Shown: one piece after another, positions 24,979 to 31,505 of the stretch
Layout: each line of letters begins with the position of its first letter
Numbering within the stretch: position 1 is the first letter of the stretch
Assembly: GCA_902812385.1 (NCBI GenBank)
Contig: CADDZD010000018.1
Location: 1-35,533, forward strand
Origin: Clostridia bacterium
Lineage (GTDB): Bacteria > Bacillota > DSM-12270 > Thermacetogeniales > Thermacetogeniaceae
Direction: 5' to 3'
Length of the DNA: 35,533 bases
Translations under genes and position numbers: made by a program
The notes under the pieces: generated by a model
The model's database searches: none
The model's input: the letters and a program-made list of their open reading frames with translations, nothing else
What the model was told of the DNA's origin: nothing

Positions 24979-25473
24979 CTAAAACTCACCAAATTTAAAC
25001 CAACCGGTCGTTGTAAATTCAACAGGAGCTACCGCTGAATATTCAATCTTCACATGTTGCGTTTGGCCGGAGGTATTTGTGTAAATTGTCTTGGTTTGCC
25101 CGCGACCAACCGCTATCCAATCTCCCAATGCGCCCAGCGTACTGGCATCGACTACCCGGAAAGAAACGTTCCAACGAACTGTATCGGTCCTTTGTACCAC
25201 ACAATACTTTCCGGGAGTCATGTGCCAATCTCTCGGATCATATCTGGTTCCGAACGTCGGAACATTAAGCTCAAAATAATAGTTTCTAGTAGCTTGTGGT
25301 TCTACCTTTTCATTTGCCGTTTGCTCAGTTTGAGAGACCGGAAGTGCACTTTAATCTGCTGCTTGCTCGGTTTGAGAGATCGGAAGTGCGCTTTCGGCGT
25401 TCACCAACCCCGGAAGTGCGGTCACCAATAAACATGAAACGACCAGTAAGATAACAATCTTTCTCCTCTTCAT
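24979..25473 (-). pseudogene. Secreted protein gene interrupted by an in-frame TAA
   Basis: ATG at 25473 (AAGGAGG 11 bases upstream) starts a signal peptide (MKRRK, a hydrophobic core, 'LVNA'), then codon 41 is TAA (25351-25353), after which the same frame stays open for 124 codons to 24979. The stop lies at the junction of a tandem repeat: the unit 'ESALPISQTEQAAD' is followed by 'SALPVSQTEQTANE', and comparison shows GAA (Glu) became TAA. Downstream the product looks like a compact beta-rich domain ('RNYYFELNVPTFGTRYDPRDWHMTPGKYCVV...') ending 'TTGWFKFGEF'. No family recognised. A start inside the second part (ATG 25221) would lack a signal peptide. Likely the former cargo of the exporter next door (inference). 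Confidence 0.75.
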
Positions 25474-25558
25474 TGTTTGTTATGCCTCCTTCTTTTTTAA
25501 TTCAATCGACTTTACAACCTTGATCTGCAAGAAACTTTATAGTTAAGCTTTCCCTCCT

Positions 25559-25584
25559 CTCGACCTTCCTTTACAAAGGTCGAG
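25559..25584 (-). repeat. Hairpin in the leader of the secreted-protein gene
   Basis: CTCGACCTT (25559-25567) and AAGGTCGAG (25576-25584), perfect 9-bp arms with an 8-nt loop, about 90 nt before the start codon. No T run, so not a terminator. Confidence 0.55.
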
Positions 25585-25599
25585 CGTCAGGCTAAAATA

Positions 25600-25700
25600 A
25601 ATCTGCCTGCGCCTTTGCTCTGCAAAGGAAGGGTACTCGCCCCTGGTTGAACCGTTGGTTTACGGCCTGCAGGTTCACCGGGGGCTGTTATTTTAACTCC
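25600..25700 (-). repeat. Structured dispersed repeat, copy 1
   Basis: Compared with 26185-26290, shares on the minus strand ACAGCCCCC, GTGAACC, AGGCC, AACCAAC, a GGGG block, GAGTACCCTTCC and the hairpin CCTTTGC-AGA-GCAAAGG. A CCCCC/GGGG pairing encloses the middle. It lies about 130 nt upstream of the secreted-protein start. Could be a leader RNA or a small dispersed element; both copies have the same orientation. Confidence 0.6.
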
Positions 25701-25817
25701 ACCAATAAAACGGCAGAATAATTTACCTCTCATAATATAGACAATCGAATAAGCCATTTTACTGCATACTTTAGGAAAAATTCTAGGGAGATGATTGATG
25801 GTAAATTTGGAAGGGAC

Positions 25818-26052
25818 CTCGACTTTCGCAGGGTCTCGCAGGGTATCCAGCTTGTTTAGAGCAGTAAGAAAAACTTCCTGGGTAATGTCTTCGGCAAAGC
25901 ACTGTTCGTTCAGAACATGGTAAGAAGCGTAATAAACGGACCGTCCGTACCACCGGTAGAGGAGTTCAATAACCCCAGTGGTGCACGGTTCGCCCTTGTT
26001 AAAGAATTCCCTAAGGAATTTTGCAAAAGGCGTGGCATAAATCCCCTCTCAT
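25818..26052 (-). pseudogene. ECF-type sigma factor remnant (region 2 only, frameshifted)
   Basis: On the minus strand an ATG at 26052 with TAGGAG six bases upstream starts 'MRGDLCHAF', and a one-base shift in a TTTT run then continues 'AKFLREFFNKGEPC...VIELLYRWYGRSVYYASYHVL' and 'AEDITQEVFLTALNKLDTLRDPAKVE'. That is sigma-70 region 2, including the core-binding AEDxxQEvFl motif. Homology stops at 25818; the frame stays open to 25587 through unrelated sequence and repeat copy 1, and region 4 (the -35 binding part) is missing. So it is both frameshifted and truncated and cannot work as a sigma factor. Confidence 0.75.
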
Positions 26053-26184
26053 GTCACGCTCCTAATATAATGACGGTTGAAGAGGGTGTTTGGTTCAAGT
26101 AAAATTGTAAAGTTTTTGTTAATTTACATTTAAAATCAACCCGCTTTAATATGGTATTAATACCGAATACACTTTAATTTTTGC

Positions 26185-26290
26185 ATGTCACCTCACCTTT
26201 GCTCTGCAAAGGAAGGGTACTCACCCCCTGTGATGGTTGGTTGATGGCCTACCGGTTCACTGGGGGCTGTTCCTTAATGACCCCACAAAA
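26185..26290 (-). repeat. Structured dispersed repeat, copy 2
   Basis: Second copy of the element at 25600-25700, starting eight bases after the peptide gene's stop codon and about 130-145 nt before the sigma remnant. The CCCCC/GGGGG pairing and the CCTTTGC-AGA-GCAAAGG hairpin are kept, while sequence between them differs and the spacing changes by a base, as in a conserved RNA structure or a diverging repeat. Confidence 0.6.
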
Positions 26291-26297
26291 ATATCAG

Positions 26298-26426
26298 TTA
26301 TCCCTTTTCCGGCAGTTTCGGCTGATACCAGTGGAACCAGCAAGTGGCGCTTACTCCCGTTGCCGCTACGAGCAGGAGCAGCGCCAAAGCAAATCGCAAA
26401 AGATTTGTCTTAATCGATTTGGACAC
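26298..26426 (-). CDS. AgrD-like cyclic lactone autoinducer peptide precursor
   Basis: A 42-aa precursor starting at GTG 26426, with AGGAGGTG six bases upstream. It has a basic amphipathic leader ('SKSIKTNLLRFALALLLLVAATG'), then 'VSATCWFHWYQPKLPEKG'. AgrD-type precursors have just this form: a hydrophobic N-terminal helix, a core with a conserved cysteine that forms the thiolactone, and an acidic/proline tail of the type YQPKxPEx that is cut off by the AgrB protease. Cys29 would close the ring. No agrB or receptor kinase is visible in the window, so it is an orphan. Next to a LytTR regulator gene, the DNA-binding type used by Agr systems. Confidence 0.75.
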   Translation of the reverse strand: MSKSIKTNLLRFALALLLLVAATGVSATCWFHWYQPKLPEKG

Positions 26427-26560
26427 GCCTCTCACCTCCTGGAAATTGGTATTGCAAATCACTTTAGACGTGGAAAATCATTCTCCTGCCTGATATTCCC
26501 AACCGGGTCAAAAGACGGCACAAACGAGTTATATAGTGCACGAACGGGTTTTGTATACAT

Positions 26561-26588
26561 AAAAAAATAACCGTTGTAACAACGGTTA
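26561..26588 (-). terminator. Terminator after the LytTR gene
   Basis: TAACCGTTG-TTA-CAACGGTTA on the minus strand (26568-26588), perfect 9-bp arms and a 3-nt loop, followed by TTTTTTTAT. It ends the LytTR transcript 46 bp after its stop and makes the peptide gene a separate unit. Confidence 0.9.
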
Positions 26589-26633
26589 CTGTTAGGAATC
26601 CTCAACCTGAAACCAGCGAAATGAGGCGCATTC

Positions 26634-26994
26634 CTAGTTTATTGCGAATCTTTCCCTCAACTCCTTTTTCCTTTCCCTGCTCAAGAAAACTCTGTCACCG
26701 GAATCCAGGATTATGTCGTAGGATCGGCCCGATGGAATTATTGCCTTGATCTTCTTCAGGTTGACCAGAAAGCCTTTATGACACCGGAAAAAAACTTGAG
26801 GATTCAGTTTTTGTTCGATTCTGTTCAAGTCGCCCGTCGCTAGATACTCGCCTTTCTCTGTTTTTATGAAAACCTTACGCCTGCGGCTTTTGGCGTAGAG
26901 GATTTCCTCCGGGTTGATGAATATTTTCTGTTCCCCGACCTCGATAGAAATATCGGGAGATTCCCGGGGTGACCGGCTTGATTCGTAAGGGCAT
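26634..26994 (-). pseudogene. LytTR DNA-binding regulator with a one-base frameshift
   Basis: ATG at 26994 (AGGAA upstream) opens 'MPLRIKPVT', and after a CCCC/GGGG run (about 26964-26968) the reading must shift one base to continue 'RESPDISIEVGEQKIFINPEEILYAKSRRRKVFIKTEKGEYLATGDLNRIEQKL...FFRCHKGFLVNLKKIKAI...LSRERKKELRERF'. The second part is a complete LytTR domain, with the hallmark 'F-RCHKGFLVN'. Dropping one C restores a 119-aa single-domain regulator with no receiver. Either a true frameshift or a homopolymer sequencing error. An unshifted frame could start only at TTG 26828, losing half the domain. Confidence 0.75.
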
Positions 26995-27236
26995 CAATTC
27001 CTGAACATTTCTAATGATAGGCGGCTGGGGTTACCCTTGGAGAAGGAAACACACTGAAAATATAAAATTTAAACGGCGACAGGTAACCGTTAAACATTCC
27101 TGCTATCAGCCGGGTTCATTTGGCATTTGCGCTCCTGAAATTACCAACTCCGGGTCCCTGGAAACTCTAAATAAACTTGTATCATTTTTATCAATTTAAT
27201 CTGTATCAATGAATACTTTATGACAATAGAATCTTT

Positions 27237-27512
27237 TTACTGTCCAACCGCCGGAATTTCCGTAATTTGTAAGTCAACACGGTAGCCCAACCGGAGCAGG
27301 AAGTTTTGAATATCTTCCCAGGTCAGGCCGTAAGCCTTAACGTCGGCCAGACCCAACCGGCCCACTATCTCCCTGATGGTTTCATATTCCTTTTCATCAA
27401 AATCCGATTCCATCATGGACATTTCCGCCCAGTCCACCAGGTCAGCCAGGGTAATGCGGTGGTACAGGTAATCGATTAATTTTTGTGCAAGTTTATTACG
27501 GGTTAACTTCAT
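27237..27512 (-). CDS. Small uncharacterised protein (second of a pair)
   Basis: A 91-aa acidic, helical protein ('KLTRNKLAQKLIDYLYHRITLADLVDWAEMSMMESDFDE' then 'GLTWEDIQNFLLRLGYRV'). ATG with AAAGGGG nine bases upstream, directly after the stop of the gene at 27516. It resembles short hypothetical proteins I have seen in Moorella-like genomes but I cannot name a family. The pairing with a basic partner recalls toxin-antitoxin or toxin-immunity pairs; that is only a suggestion. Confidence 0.6.
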   Translation of the reverse strand: MKLTRNKLAQKLIDYLYHRITLADLVDWAEMSMMESDFDEKEYETIREIVGRLGLADVKAYGLTWEDIQNFLLRLGYRVDLQITEIPAVGQ

Positions 27513-27515
27513 TTT

Positions 27516-27776
27516 TTATTTCCCCTTTCTCACTTTTCTATGACCTTTATCTTCCGGGTATTTTTCATGTATCTCAGCAAGGTTACCCTGATCATCGTAT
27601 ATTTCCTGATAAAATCGCATAGTTTCTTCCCGGTCATTGACCTCTTTTACATATTTCGCCTTCCATCCGCGTTTCCCCGGCACTTCGTAAATGTAACGCC
27701 GCCCGCCACCCGGGAGTTCATTCCAGTAGTGAAACTTTCTCTCGTTTTCTTTCCGCTTATCTTTCAAAACAAGCAT
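27516..27776 (-). CDS. Small uncharacterised basic protein (first of a pair)
   Basis: An 86-aa basic protein, Lys/Arg/Tyr-rich: 'RKFHYWNELPGGGRRYIYEVPGKRGWKAKYVKEVNDREETMRFYQEIYDDQGNLAEIHEKYPEDKGHRKV'. The middle looks like a small antiparallel beta sheet. ATG at 27776, with only a weak GGGG ribosome site. Four bases separate it from the acidic partner gene, so they form a small operon. No family recognised with confidence. Confidence 0.55.
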   Translation of the reverse strand: MLVLKDKRKENERKFHYWNELPGGGRRYIYEVPGKRGWKAKYVKEVNDREETMRFYQEIYDDQGNLAEIHEKYPEDKGHRKVRKGK

Positions 27777-27800
27777 CCCCAGGAAGGTTTTTGTATTATT

Positions 27801-28325
27801 TTAACATAAATGTTTAACCGAAACAATCATAAAGGCAGACGCCTTGAATCGTCCGCCTTTGGATACAATCGTCACCGGTTTGGCCTGGGCTTCCACCTGG
27901 GTCATCCCGGCCTCCAGGGATGCTGCCGCCTTTACTACGTCCGCCGGTACAACCAGTTGTACATCGCCGATCTTCACTTCCACCAGCCTGGCTTCCTGTA
28001 CCAGGCGGTTGACCTGTTCCACTTTCAGGGCCACCGCTCCTTTGTCCCGGGCCACTTCCAGGGTTGCTTTGCCGGTTTTGGCCGCCTGTTTGATGGCGCT
28101 GTCAATGACGTTATCGCTTACCGGTGTGGCTGCTCCCGGTGGCGTGCTGGTGGACGGGCTGCCGCCGCCGCTTGAACTACCACCGCCACCACCGCCGCCG
28201 GGGCTGCCGCCGGAGGAAACCGTAACAGTGAAGGCCTCTGCAGCACTTCCACCTCTGCCGTCGTCAGCCGTCACCGTAATGGTAGATGTTCCCGCCGCCA
28301 CGGGGGTAATTTTCAGGATGGGACG
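27801..28325 (-). pseudogene. Fragment of a surface (S-layer-type) protein
   Basis: The frame begins in the middle of an Ig/cadherin-like repeat ('ITPVAAGTSTITVTADDGRGGSAAEAFTVTV'), runs through a Gly/Ser/Pro linker and a helical-beta region ('VIDSAIKQAAKTGKATLEV...VNRLVQEARLVEVKIGDVQLVVPADVV') of the kind found in exported proteins of Peptococcaceae, and stops abruptly. There is no signal peptide, cell-wall anchor or SLH domain, and the nominal ATG (28337) overlaps the end of the DUF1287 fragment by chance. It is an internal piece of a larger gene, broken at both ends. Confidence 0.7.
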
Positions 28326-28329
28326 GGTT

Positions 28330-28728
28330 TTACTCATGAATAAACCGAAAATGGCAGGTCATCTTGATTGGCCAGCGCAGCAGGCAGTCATTCTCAGTTG
28401 CCCAGGGGCCGGCATTGTGAATCAACAGGGGAACCCCGTCCCTCCTGCGCCGGTCGGAAATAATCCCGATGTGTTCATTCGGAGGGCCGAAGACGACAAT
28501 ATCCCCTGCCTGCCATTGAATGAGATTGTCAGCATCACCCGGTTTAATTTCTTTTGTCAGCACCAGGGCGTGACGCCGGAAAAATACCGCGAGGTTGAAG
28601 ACCCGCCTGAAGTCGATATTGGGGTCGGGGCTCCTGCCTGTTGCTCCGTAAGCCGCAGGGGCCTCCCGGATATCATCGTCCACCAGGTCTTTCAAGTTGT
28701 AACCTGCCGCCTTGAGAAATTGCCAGCC
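28330..28728 (-). pseudogene. DUF1287 protein fragment, 5' end missing
   Basis: Frame from 28728: 'WQFLKAAGYNLKDLVDDDIREAPAAYGATGRSPDPNIDFRRVFNLAVFFRRH...IQWQAGDIVVFGPPNEHIGIISDRR..GVPLLIHNAGP...LLRWPI', the C-terminal two thirds of DUF1287, an NlpC/P60-like family. The first 70 or so residues, including the catalytic cysteine region (GVCTDV), are absent: a TGA (28729-28731) directly precedes the fragment and no upstream continuation is found. The C-terminal histidines are kept. Non-functional. Confidence 0.75.
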
Positions 28729-28750
28729 TCAAATAAAATATGCCAATTGG

Positions 28751-28786
28751 TGATCAGGCAAAAGTAATTATACCTTTGCCTGATCA
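28751..28786. repeat. Perfect 12-bp inverted repeat at the DUF1287 break point
   Basis: TGATCAGGCAAA (28751-28762) and TTTGCCTGATCA (28775-28786), separated by 12 bp. It begins 22 bp beyond the last DUF1287 codon. No T run on either side. It could be a scar of an excised element or a protein-binding site. Confidence 0.6.
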
Positions 28787-28817
28787 AAATGCAATTTCCC
28801 AAGACTTCAGCAAATGC

Positions 28818-29276
28818 TCAGGACGTAACGTTTTTATAGTTTATAGGATCAGTCGCGTTGATTTTAATATTGTACTTAACTACAGCTCCAATATCCTCAG
28901 CATACGCACCATAGTTGTTCAGTGCAGTTGCTGCAACCCCACTAATACCCGGTGCACTCATCCAATATATTCAAAATTGTACGTATCATTAATGGTAAGA
29001 GTAATATTCCATGTGCCGCTTGTCTTCTTGGCAGTCACCTTATAACTCACTTTATTAAGTGCCAGGAACAAATCTGTAGGACTGTTGAGCAACATTGAAC
29101 CAGAAGTGCTATAGGAACTAGCGGTAGTCTTTTTCAGTATTGTCTTTCAGTATTGTCTTAATAGATGAAACTAAATTCTTGTATGCAGTGCCTGTTTTTA
29201 CAATATTACATTGCCATGAACCATTATTATAGGTTACTGCACTTGGATTATCCTGTAAATGAAATACATAATAATA
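28818..29276 (-). pseudogene. Decayed gene of unknown function with a 13-bp tandem duplication
   Basis: Minus strand frames join as '...AVTYNNGSWQCNIVKTGTAYKNLVSSIKTIL', then 'KKTTASSYSTSGSMLLNSPTDLFLALNKVSYKVTAKKTSGTWNITLTINDTYNFEYIG', then after a stop and frame change 'MSAPGISGVAATALNNYGAYAEDIGAVVKYNIKINATDP' and a stop at 28818. The first break is caused by a 13-bp duplication (29133-29158); removing one copy restores the frame. AT-richer than neighbouring genes, suggesting horizontal origin. Family not recognised. Confidence 0.6.
29133..29158. repeat. 13-bp tandem duplication inside the pseudogene
   Basis: TTCAGTATTGTCT occurs twice back to back (29133-29145, 29146-29158). It is the direct cause of the frameshift in the surrounding remnant. 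Confidence 0.9.
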
Positions 29277-29500
29277 CTACCTTAGGATGGTAATAGCTCC
29301 CAGGCCCGGATACCCAAGCCAGATGTTCGCGAAGTTTGCAGGGCTAATGTAACCGCGAAACGGGAGAGATCCCGCAACAAAAACCGGATAAATTGGGATC
29401 CCCTCTTCCTCTTACAGCTCGGCAAGGCGGCTTAAAGCAACTATCCCCTGAAATATTTTCATAAGGTGTTCGGCTGTGATAAGATGAGAATAGATAAATT
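29277..29500 (-). pseudogene. ppcA: Fragment of archaeal-type phosphoenolpyruvate carboxylase
   Basis: Minus-strand frame: 'SHLITAEHLMKIFQGIVALSRLAEL', an in-frame TAA (29412-29414), then 'EEEGIPIYPVFVAGSLPFRGYISPANFANIWLGYPGLGAITILR' and a stop at 29277. The segment IPIYPVFxxGSLPFRGxxSPxN...YPGxxTxTI is the distinctive substrate-binding stretch of the archaeal-type PEP carboxylase (about 500-560 aa in full). Only about 70 residues remain. The fragment lies antisense to the region just upstream of mntA. Confidence 0.65.
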
Positions 29501-29514
29501 TTGGAGTGAGAAAA

Positions 29515-29937
29515 TTGTTAAAGAAAAGGCATTACCTGGCACAAGAAAAAAAAGAGGAAATCCTTACCAAGATCAAAAACCTTCTGGAGGCACAACCGGA
29601 GATAAGCTTCGCGTATGTCCATGGCTCATTTCTAGAGCAAGAAACATTTGGAGATATTGATCTCGCTGTCTATCTCTCCCCGGTGCCGACAGGAAGCGGC
29701 ATTTATTATGAGTTGGCTCTGGAAAGCGCCCTGGAAGAACTGATTCGCTATCCCGTCGATCTCCGTATTTTAAACGAGGCGCCTCTTTCCTTTAAGTATA
29801 GCGTGCTCCGTAATGGAACTAGCATTCTTGAAAAAGACGAAGACCTGCGGGTTGCTTTTCAGGAGCAGACACTATCGATGTATTACGATTTTGCCCCGCT
29901 CCGGAAGCGCTACTTGAAGGAGGCCCTGGAAACGTGA
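29515..29937 (+). CDS. mntA: MntA-type nucleotidyltransferase antitoxin
   Basis: Antitoxin of the HEPN-MNT system; in characterised pairs it AMPylates the HepT toxin at a tyrosine. The 140-aa protein has the minimal nucleotidyltransferase motif 'VHGSFLEQETFGDIDLAVYL' (GS-x10-DxD) with the third acidic residue in 'PVDLRIL', then helical repeats. TTG at 29515 is preferred: GGAG sits eight bases upstream and the nominal GTG at 29506 overlaps it. The stop overlaps the hepT start as GTGA, showing coupled translation. Confidence 0.93.
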   Translation: MLKKRHYLAQEKKEEILTKIKNLLEAQPEISFAYVHGSFLEQETFGDIDLAVYLSPVPTGSGIYYELALESALEELIRYPVDLRILNEAPLSFKYSVLRNGTSILEKDEDLRVAFQEQTLSMYYDFAPLRKRYLKEALET

Positions 29938-30353
29938 AGTATGACCACCTTAGAGTTGAAAAATTACTTTCCTCTCTTAAACAGGCCAAGGCCCAGCTAG
30001 AACGCCTCGCGGCCCTGAACCAGGAAGAATTTCTTGCTGATCCTGACAAAATCGCCAGCGCGAAATATAATTTTGTTATTGCAATCGAAGCTGCCGTTGA
30101 TTTATGCCAGCATTTAATTGCCAAAAATAACCTCCGTGTTGCCGAAGATTACGCTGAGACATTCCGGATATTGGCTGAAGCCGGGGTATTCTCTAATAAC
30201 TTACTACCAGAATTAATTAATATGGCAAAGTTTAGAAACCGCCTTGTTCATATTTACTGGGACATTGACAACAAAGTAGTTTATGAAATTCTCCAGCATC
30301 GTCTCTCTGATCTTGACCTTTTTCTCTCCGAACTTTCAAGAGTGCTCCAGTAA
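29934..30353 (+). CDS. hepT: HepT-type HEPN ribonuclease toxin
   Basis: A 139-aa HEPN protein, partner of mntA. The catalytic R-x4-6-H-x-Y motif is present as 'RNRLVHIYWD' near residues 103-110, including the tyrosine that is AMPylated. The rest is the four-helix HEPN bundle ('KYNFVIAIEAAVDLCQHLIAKNN', 'AETFRILAEAGV'). GTG start overlapping mntA stop. Both genes are intact, so the pair is probably active; it may stabilise this decayed, horizontally acquired stretch. Confidence 0.93.
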   Translation: MKYDHLRVEKLLSSLKQAKAQLERLAALNQEEFLADPDKIASAKYNFVIAIEAAVDLCQHLIAKNNLRVAEDYAETFRILAEAGVFSNNLLPELINMAKFRNRLVHIYWDIDNKVVYEILQHRLSDLDLFLSELSRVLQ

Positions 30354-30422
30354 GCAGGCATGGCCAAAAACCAAACATATATACAATAAACCTGACCCGG
30401 GACACGGCTGGGCAAGTAGCAG

Positions 30423-30444
30423 GGCGGGCGTTCGACGGCCCGCC
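30423..30444. repeat. GC-rich hairpin between hepT and cheW
   Basis: GGCGGGC (30423-30429) and GCCCGCC (30438-30444), 7-bp perfect arms, 8-nt loop. It lies between two convergent genes but has no T run on either strand, so at best a weak or Rho-assisted terminator. Confidence 0.5.
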
Positions 30445-30484
30445 GGGGCAGACGGGCTAAAATATGACACCCAAATTATTATGC

Positions 30485-30982
30485 TCAAGCTCCCACGGTT
30501 CCGGCAGCAATGTTCTGTTCGGTTTCATCTAGCTCGCTTTTTTCTCTCTCTGTTAGGATCTTCTCCAGATCCAGCAGGATCAACAGCCTGTCCTGTAACT
30601 TACCTACCCCGCGCAAATACTCCGCCGTTATCCCGGCTATAATTGCGGGCGGCGGGTCAATGCTGCTCGTAGGGAGTCTCAAAACTTCAGAAACCTCGTC
30701 CACAATAACGCCGACGGTATGGCCGGAAATCTCAACGACCACAATCCGGGCATCCTCCGTGTATTCGGTTCTCTCAAGCTCAAACCTTTTTTTGAGATCG
30801 ATGACCGGAATTACCTTGCCCCGGAGATTGATTACCCCTTCGACAAAAGCAGGCGATCTGGGTATCCTGGTGGGTGTGGACAGGTGGTTGATTTCCTGAA
30901 CCTGGGTAATCGGTACACCATATTCCTCCGCACCTAAACGGAAAACCACCAGTTGCACTTCCGCGGTTTCTTTCACTCCCAT
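30485..30982 (-). CDS. cheW: Chemotaxis coupling protein CheW
   Basis: A 165-aa CheW that would couple receptors to the CheA kinase. 'QLVVFRLGAEEYGVPITQVQEI', 'VINLRGKVIPVIDLKKRF' and 'VGVIVDEVSEVLRLP' are the family's core motifs. Slightly longer than usual through an acidic C-terminal tail. ATG with GGGGG upstream. No other chemotaxis gene is nearby, so it is an orphan; the fixed partners are elsewhere. Confidence 0.95.
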   Translation of the reverse strand: MGVKETAEVQLVVFRLGAEEYGVPITQVQEINHLSTPTRIPRSPAFVEGVINLRGKVIPVIDLKKRFELERTEYTEDARIVVVEISGHTVGVIVDEVSEVLRLPTSSIDPPPAIIAGITAEYLRGVGKLQDRLLILLDLEKILTEREKSELDETEQNIAAGTVGA

Positions 30983-31134
30983 TTTATCCCCCGTCCGGCT
31001 TACCTCCTTAAACTGTTTACGACACTATTCTCCTCCTGAATGCCTAATTCCTGCAACATTGATCCATTATTTCGATAAAAATCTCATTAAACGCGATTCC
31101 TCAGGGTTGACCAACCCAGGAGATCCATCACCGG

Positions 31135-31305
31135 TCAGTAGGCCAGAAAGGCCTCAATAAACAGAAACAGGGAAAACCCGACCGCCGCCTTTGCCCACCA
31201 CCCAGCCATTAGCTTTGTGTCCACCAGGGTCAGCAGCACAATGCCAGCAATCGTCCTGATCAGTCTATCGGCATTCCCCACGTTCTTTTTTAAATCAAGA
31301 TGCAA
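31135..31305 (-). CDS. DUF2892 small membrane protein
   Basis: A 56-aa protein starting at TTG 31305, with GGGGGGA seven bases upstream. 'LKKNVGNADRLIRTIAGIVLL' is the DUF2892 N-terminal signature, followed by a short turn and a second hydrophobic segment ('AAVGFSLFLFIEAFLAY'). Two membrane helices expected. The family is common as stand-alone proteins or fused to rhodanese; function unknown. Confidence 0.8.
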   Translation of the reverse strand: MHLDLKKNVGNADRLIRTIAGIVLLTLVDTKLMAGWWAKAAVGFSLFLFIEAFLAY

Positions 31306-31474
31306 TTACGATCCCCCCTCTTTTACCTAGCAGTACCCTGGCTGGGGGACGTTTATTCCGGGGGCCGGAACTTAAACCATGCCGCCGGATGGTGACGGTA
31401 ATGCTCGGAGCCACCTTCTAAAATTCGAGCCAATGGAATGGCGGCAGGTTAGTACGAAAACGGTCCTCTATTCC

Positions 31475-31500
31475 CGGCGTTTAGCGCCGTCGTTTTTCTT
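31475..31500 (+). terminator. Weak terminator-like hairpin 3' of ychF (plus-strand orientation)
   Basis: CGGCG-TTTAG-CGCCG (31475-31489) followed by TCGTTTTTCTT. The T run is on the plus strand, but the gene ending here (ychF) is on the minus strand and no plus gene lies within 1.1 kb. It could block antisense transcription into ychF. Confidence 0.45.
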
Positions 31501-31505
31501 AAATC

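Noticed and set aside
24979-25221. Intact 80-aa gene starting at ATG 25221
   Set aside because: The coding frame extends upstream through the in-frame TAA to a signal peptide; starting here would cut a domain and has no ribosome site.
25600-26290. CRISPR array
   Set aside because: Only two copies, about 590 bp apart, with no regular spacers and no cas genes.
27844-28767. Plus-strand open frame of 307 codons
   Set aside because: Spans several minus-strand fragments (S-layer-like and DUF1287) antisense and has a low-complexity proline/serine run mirroring the Gly/Ser linker.
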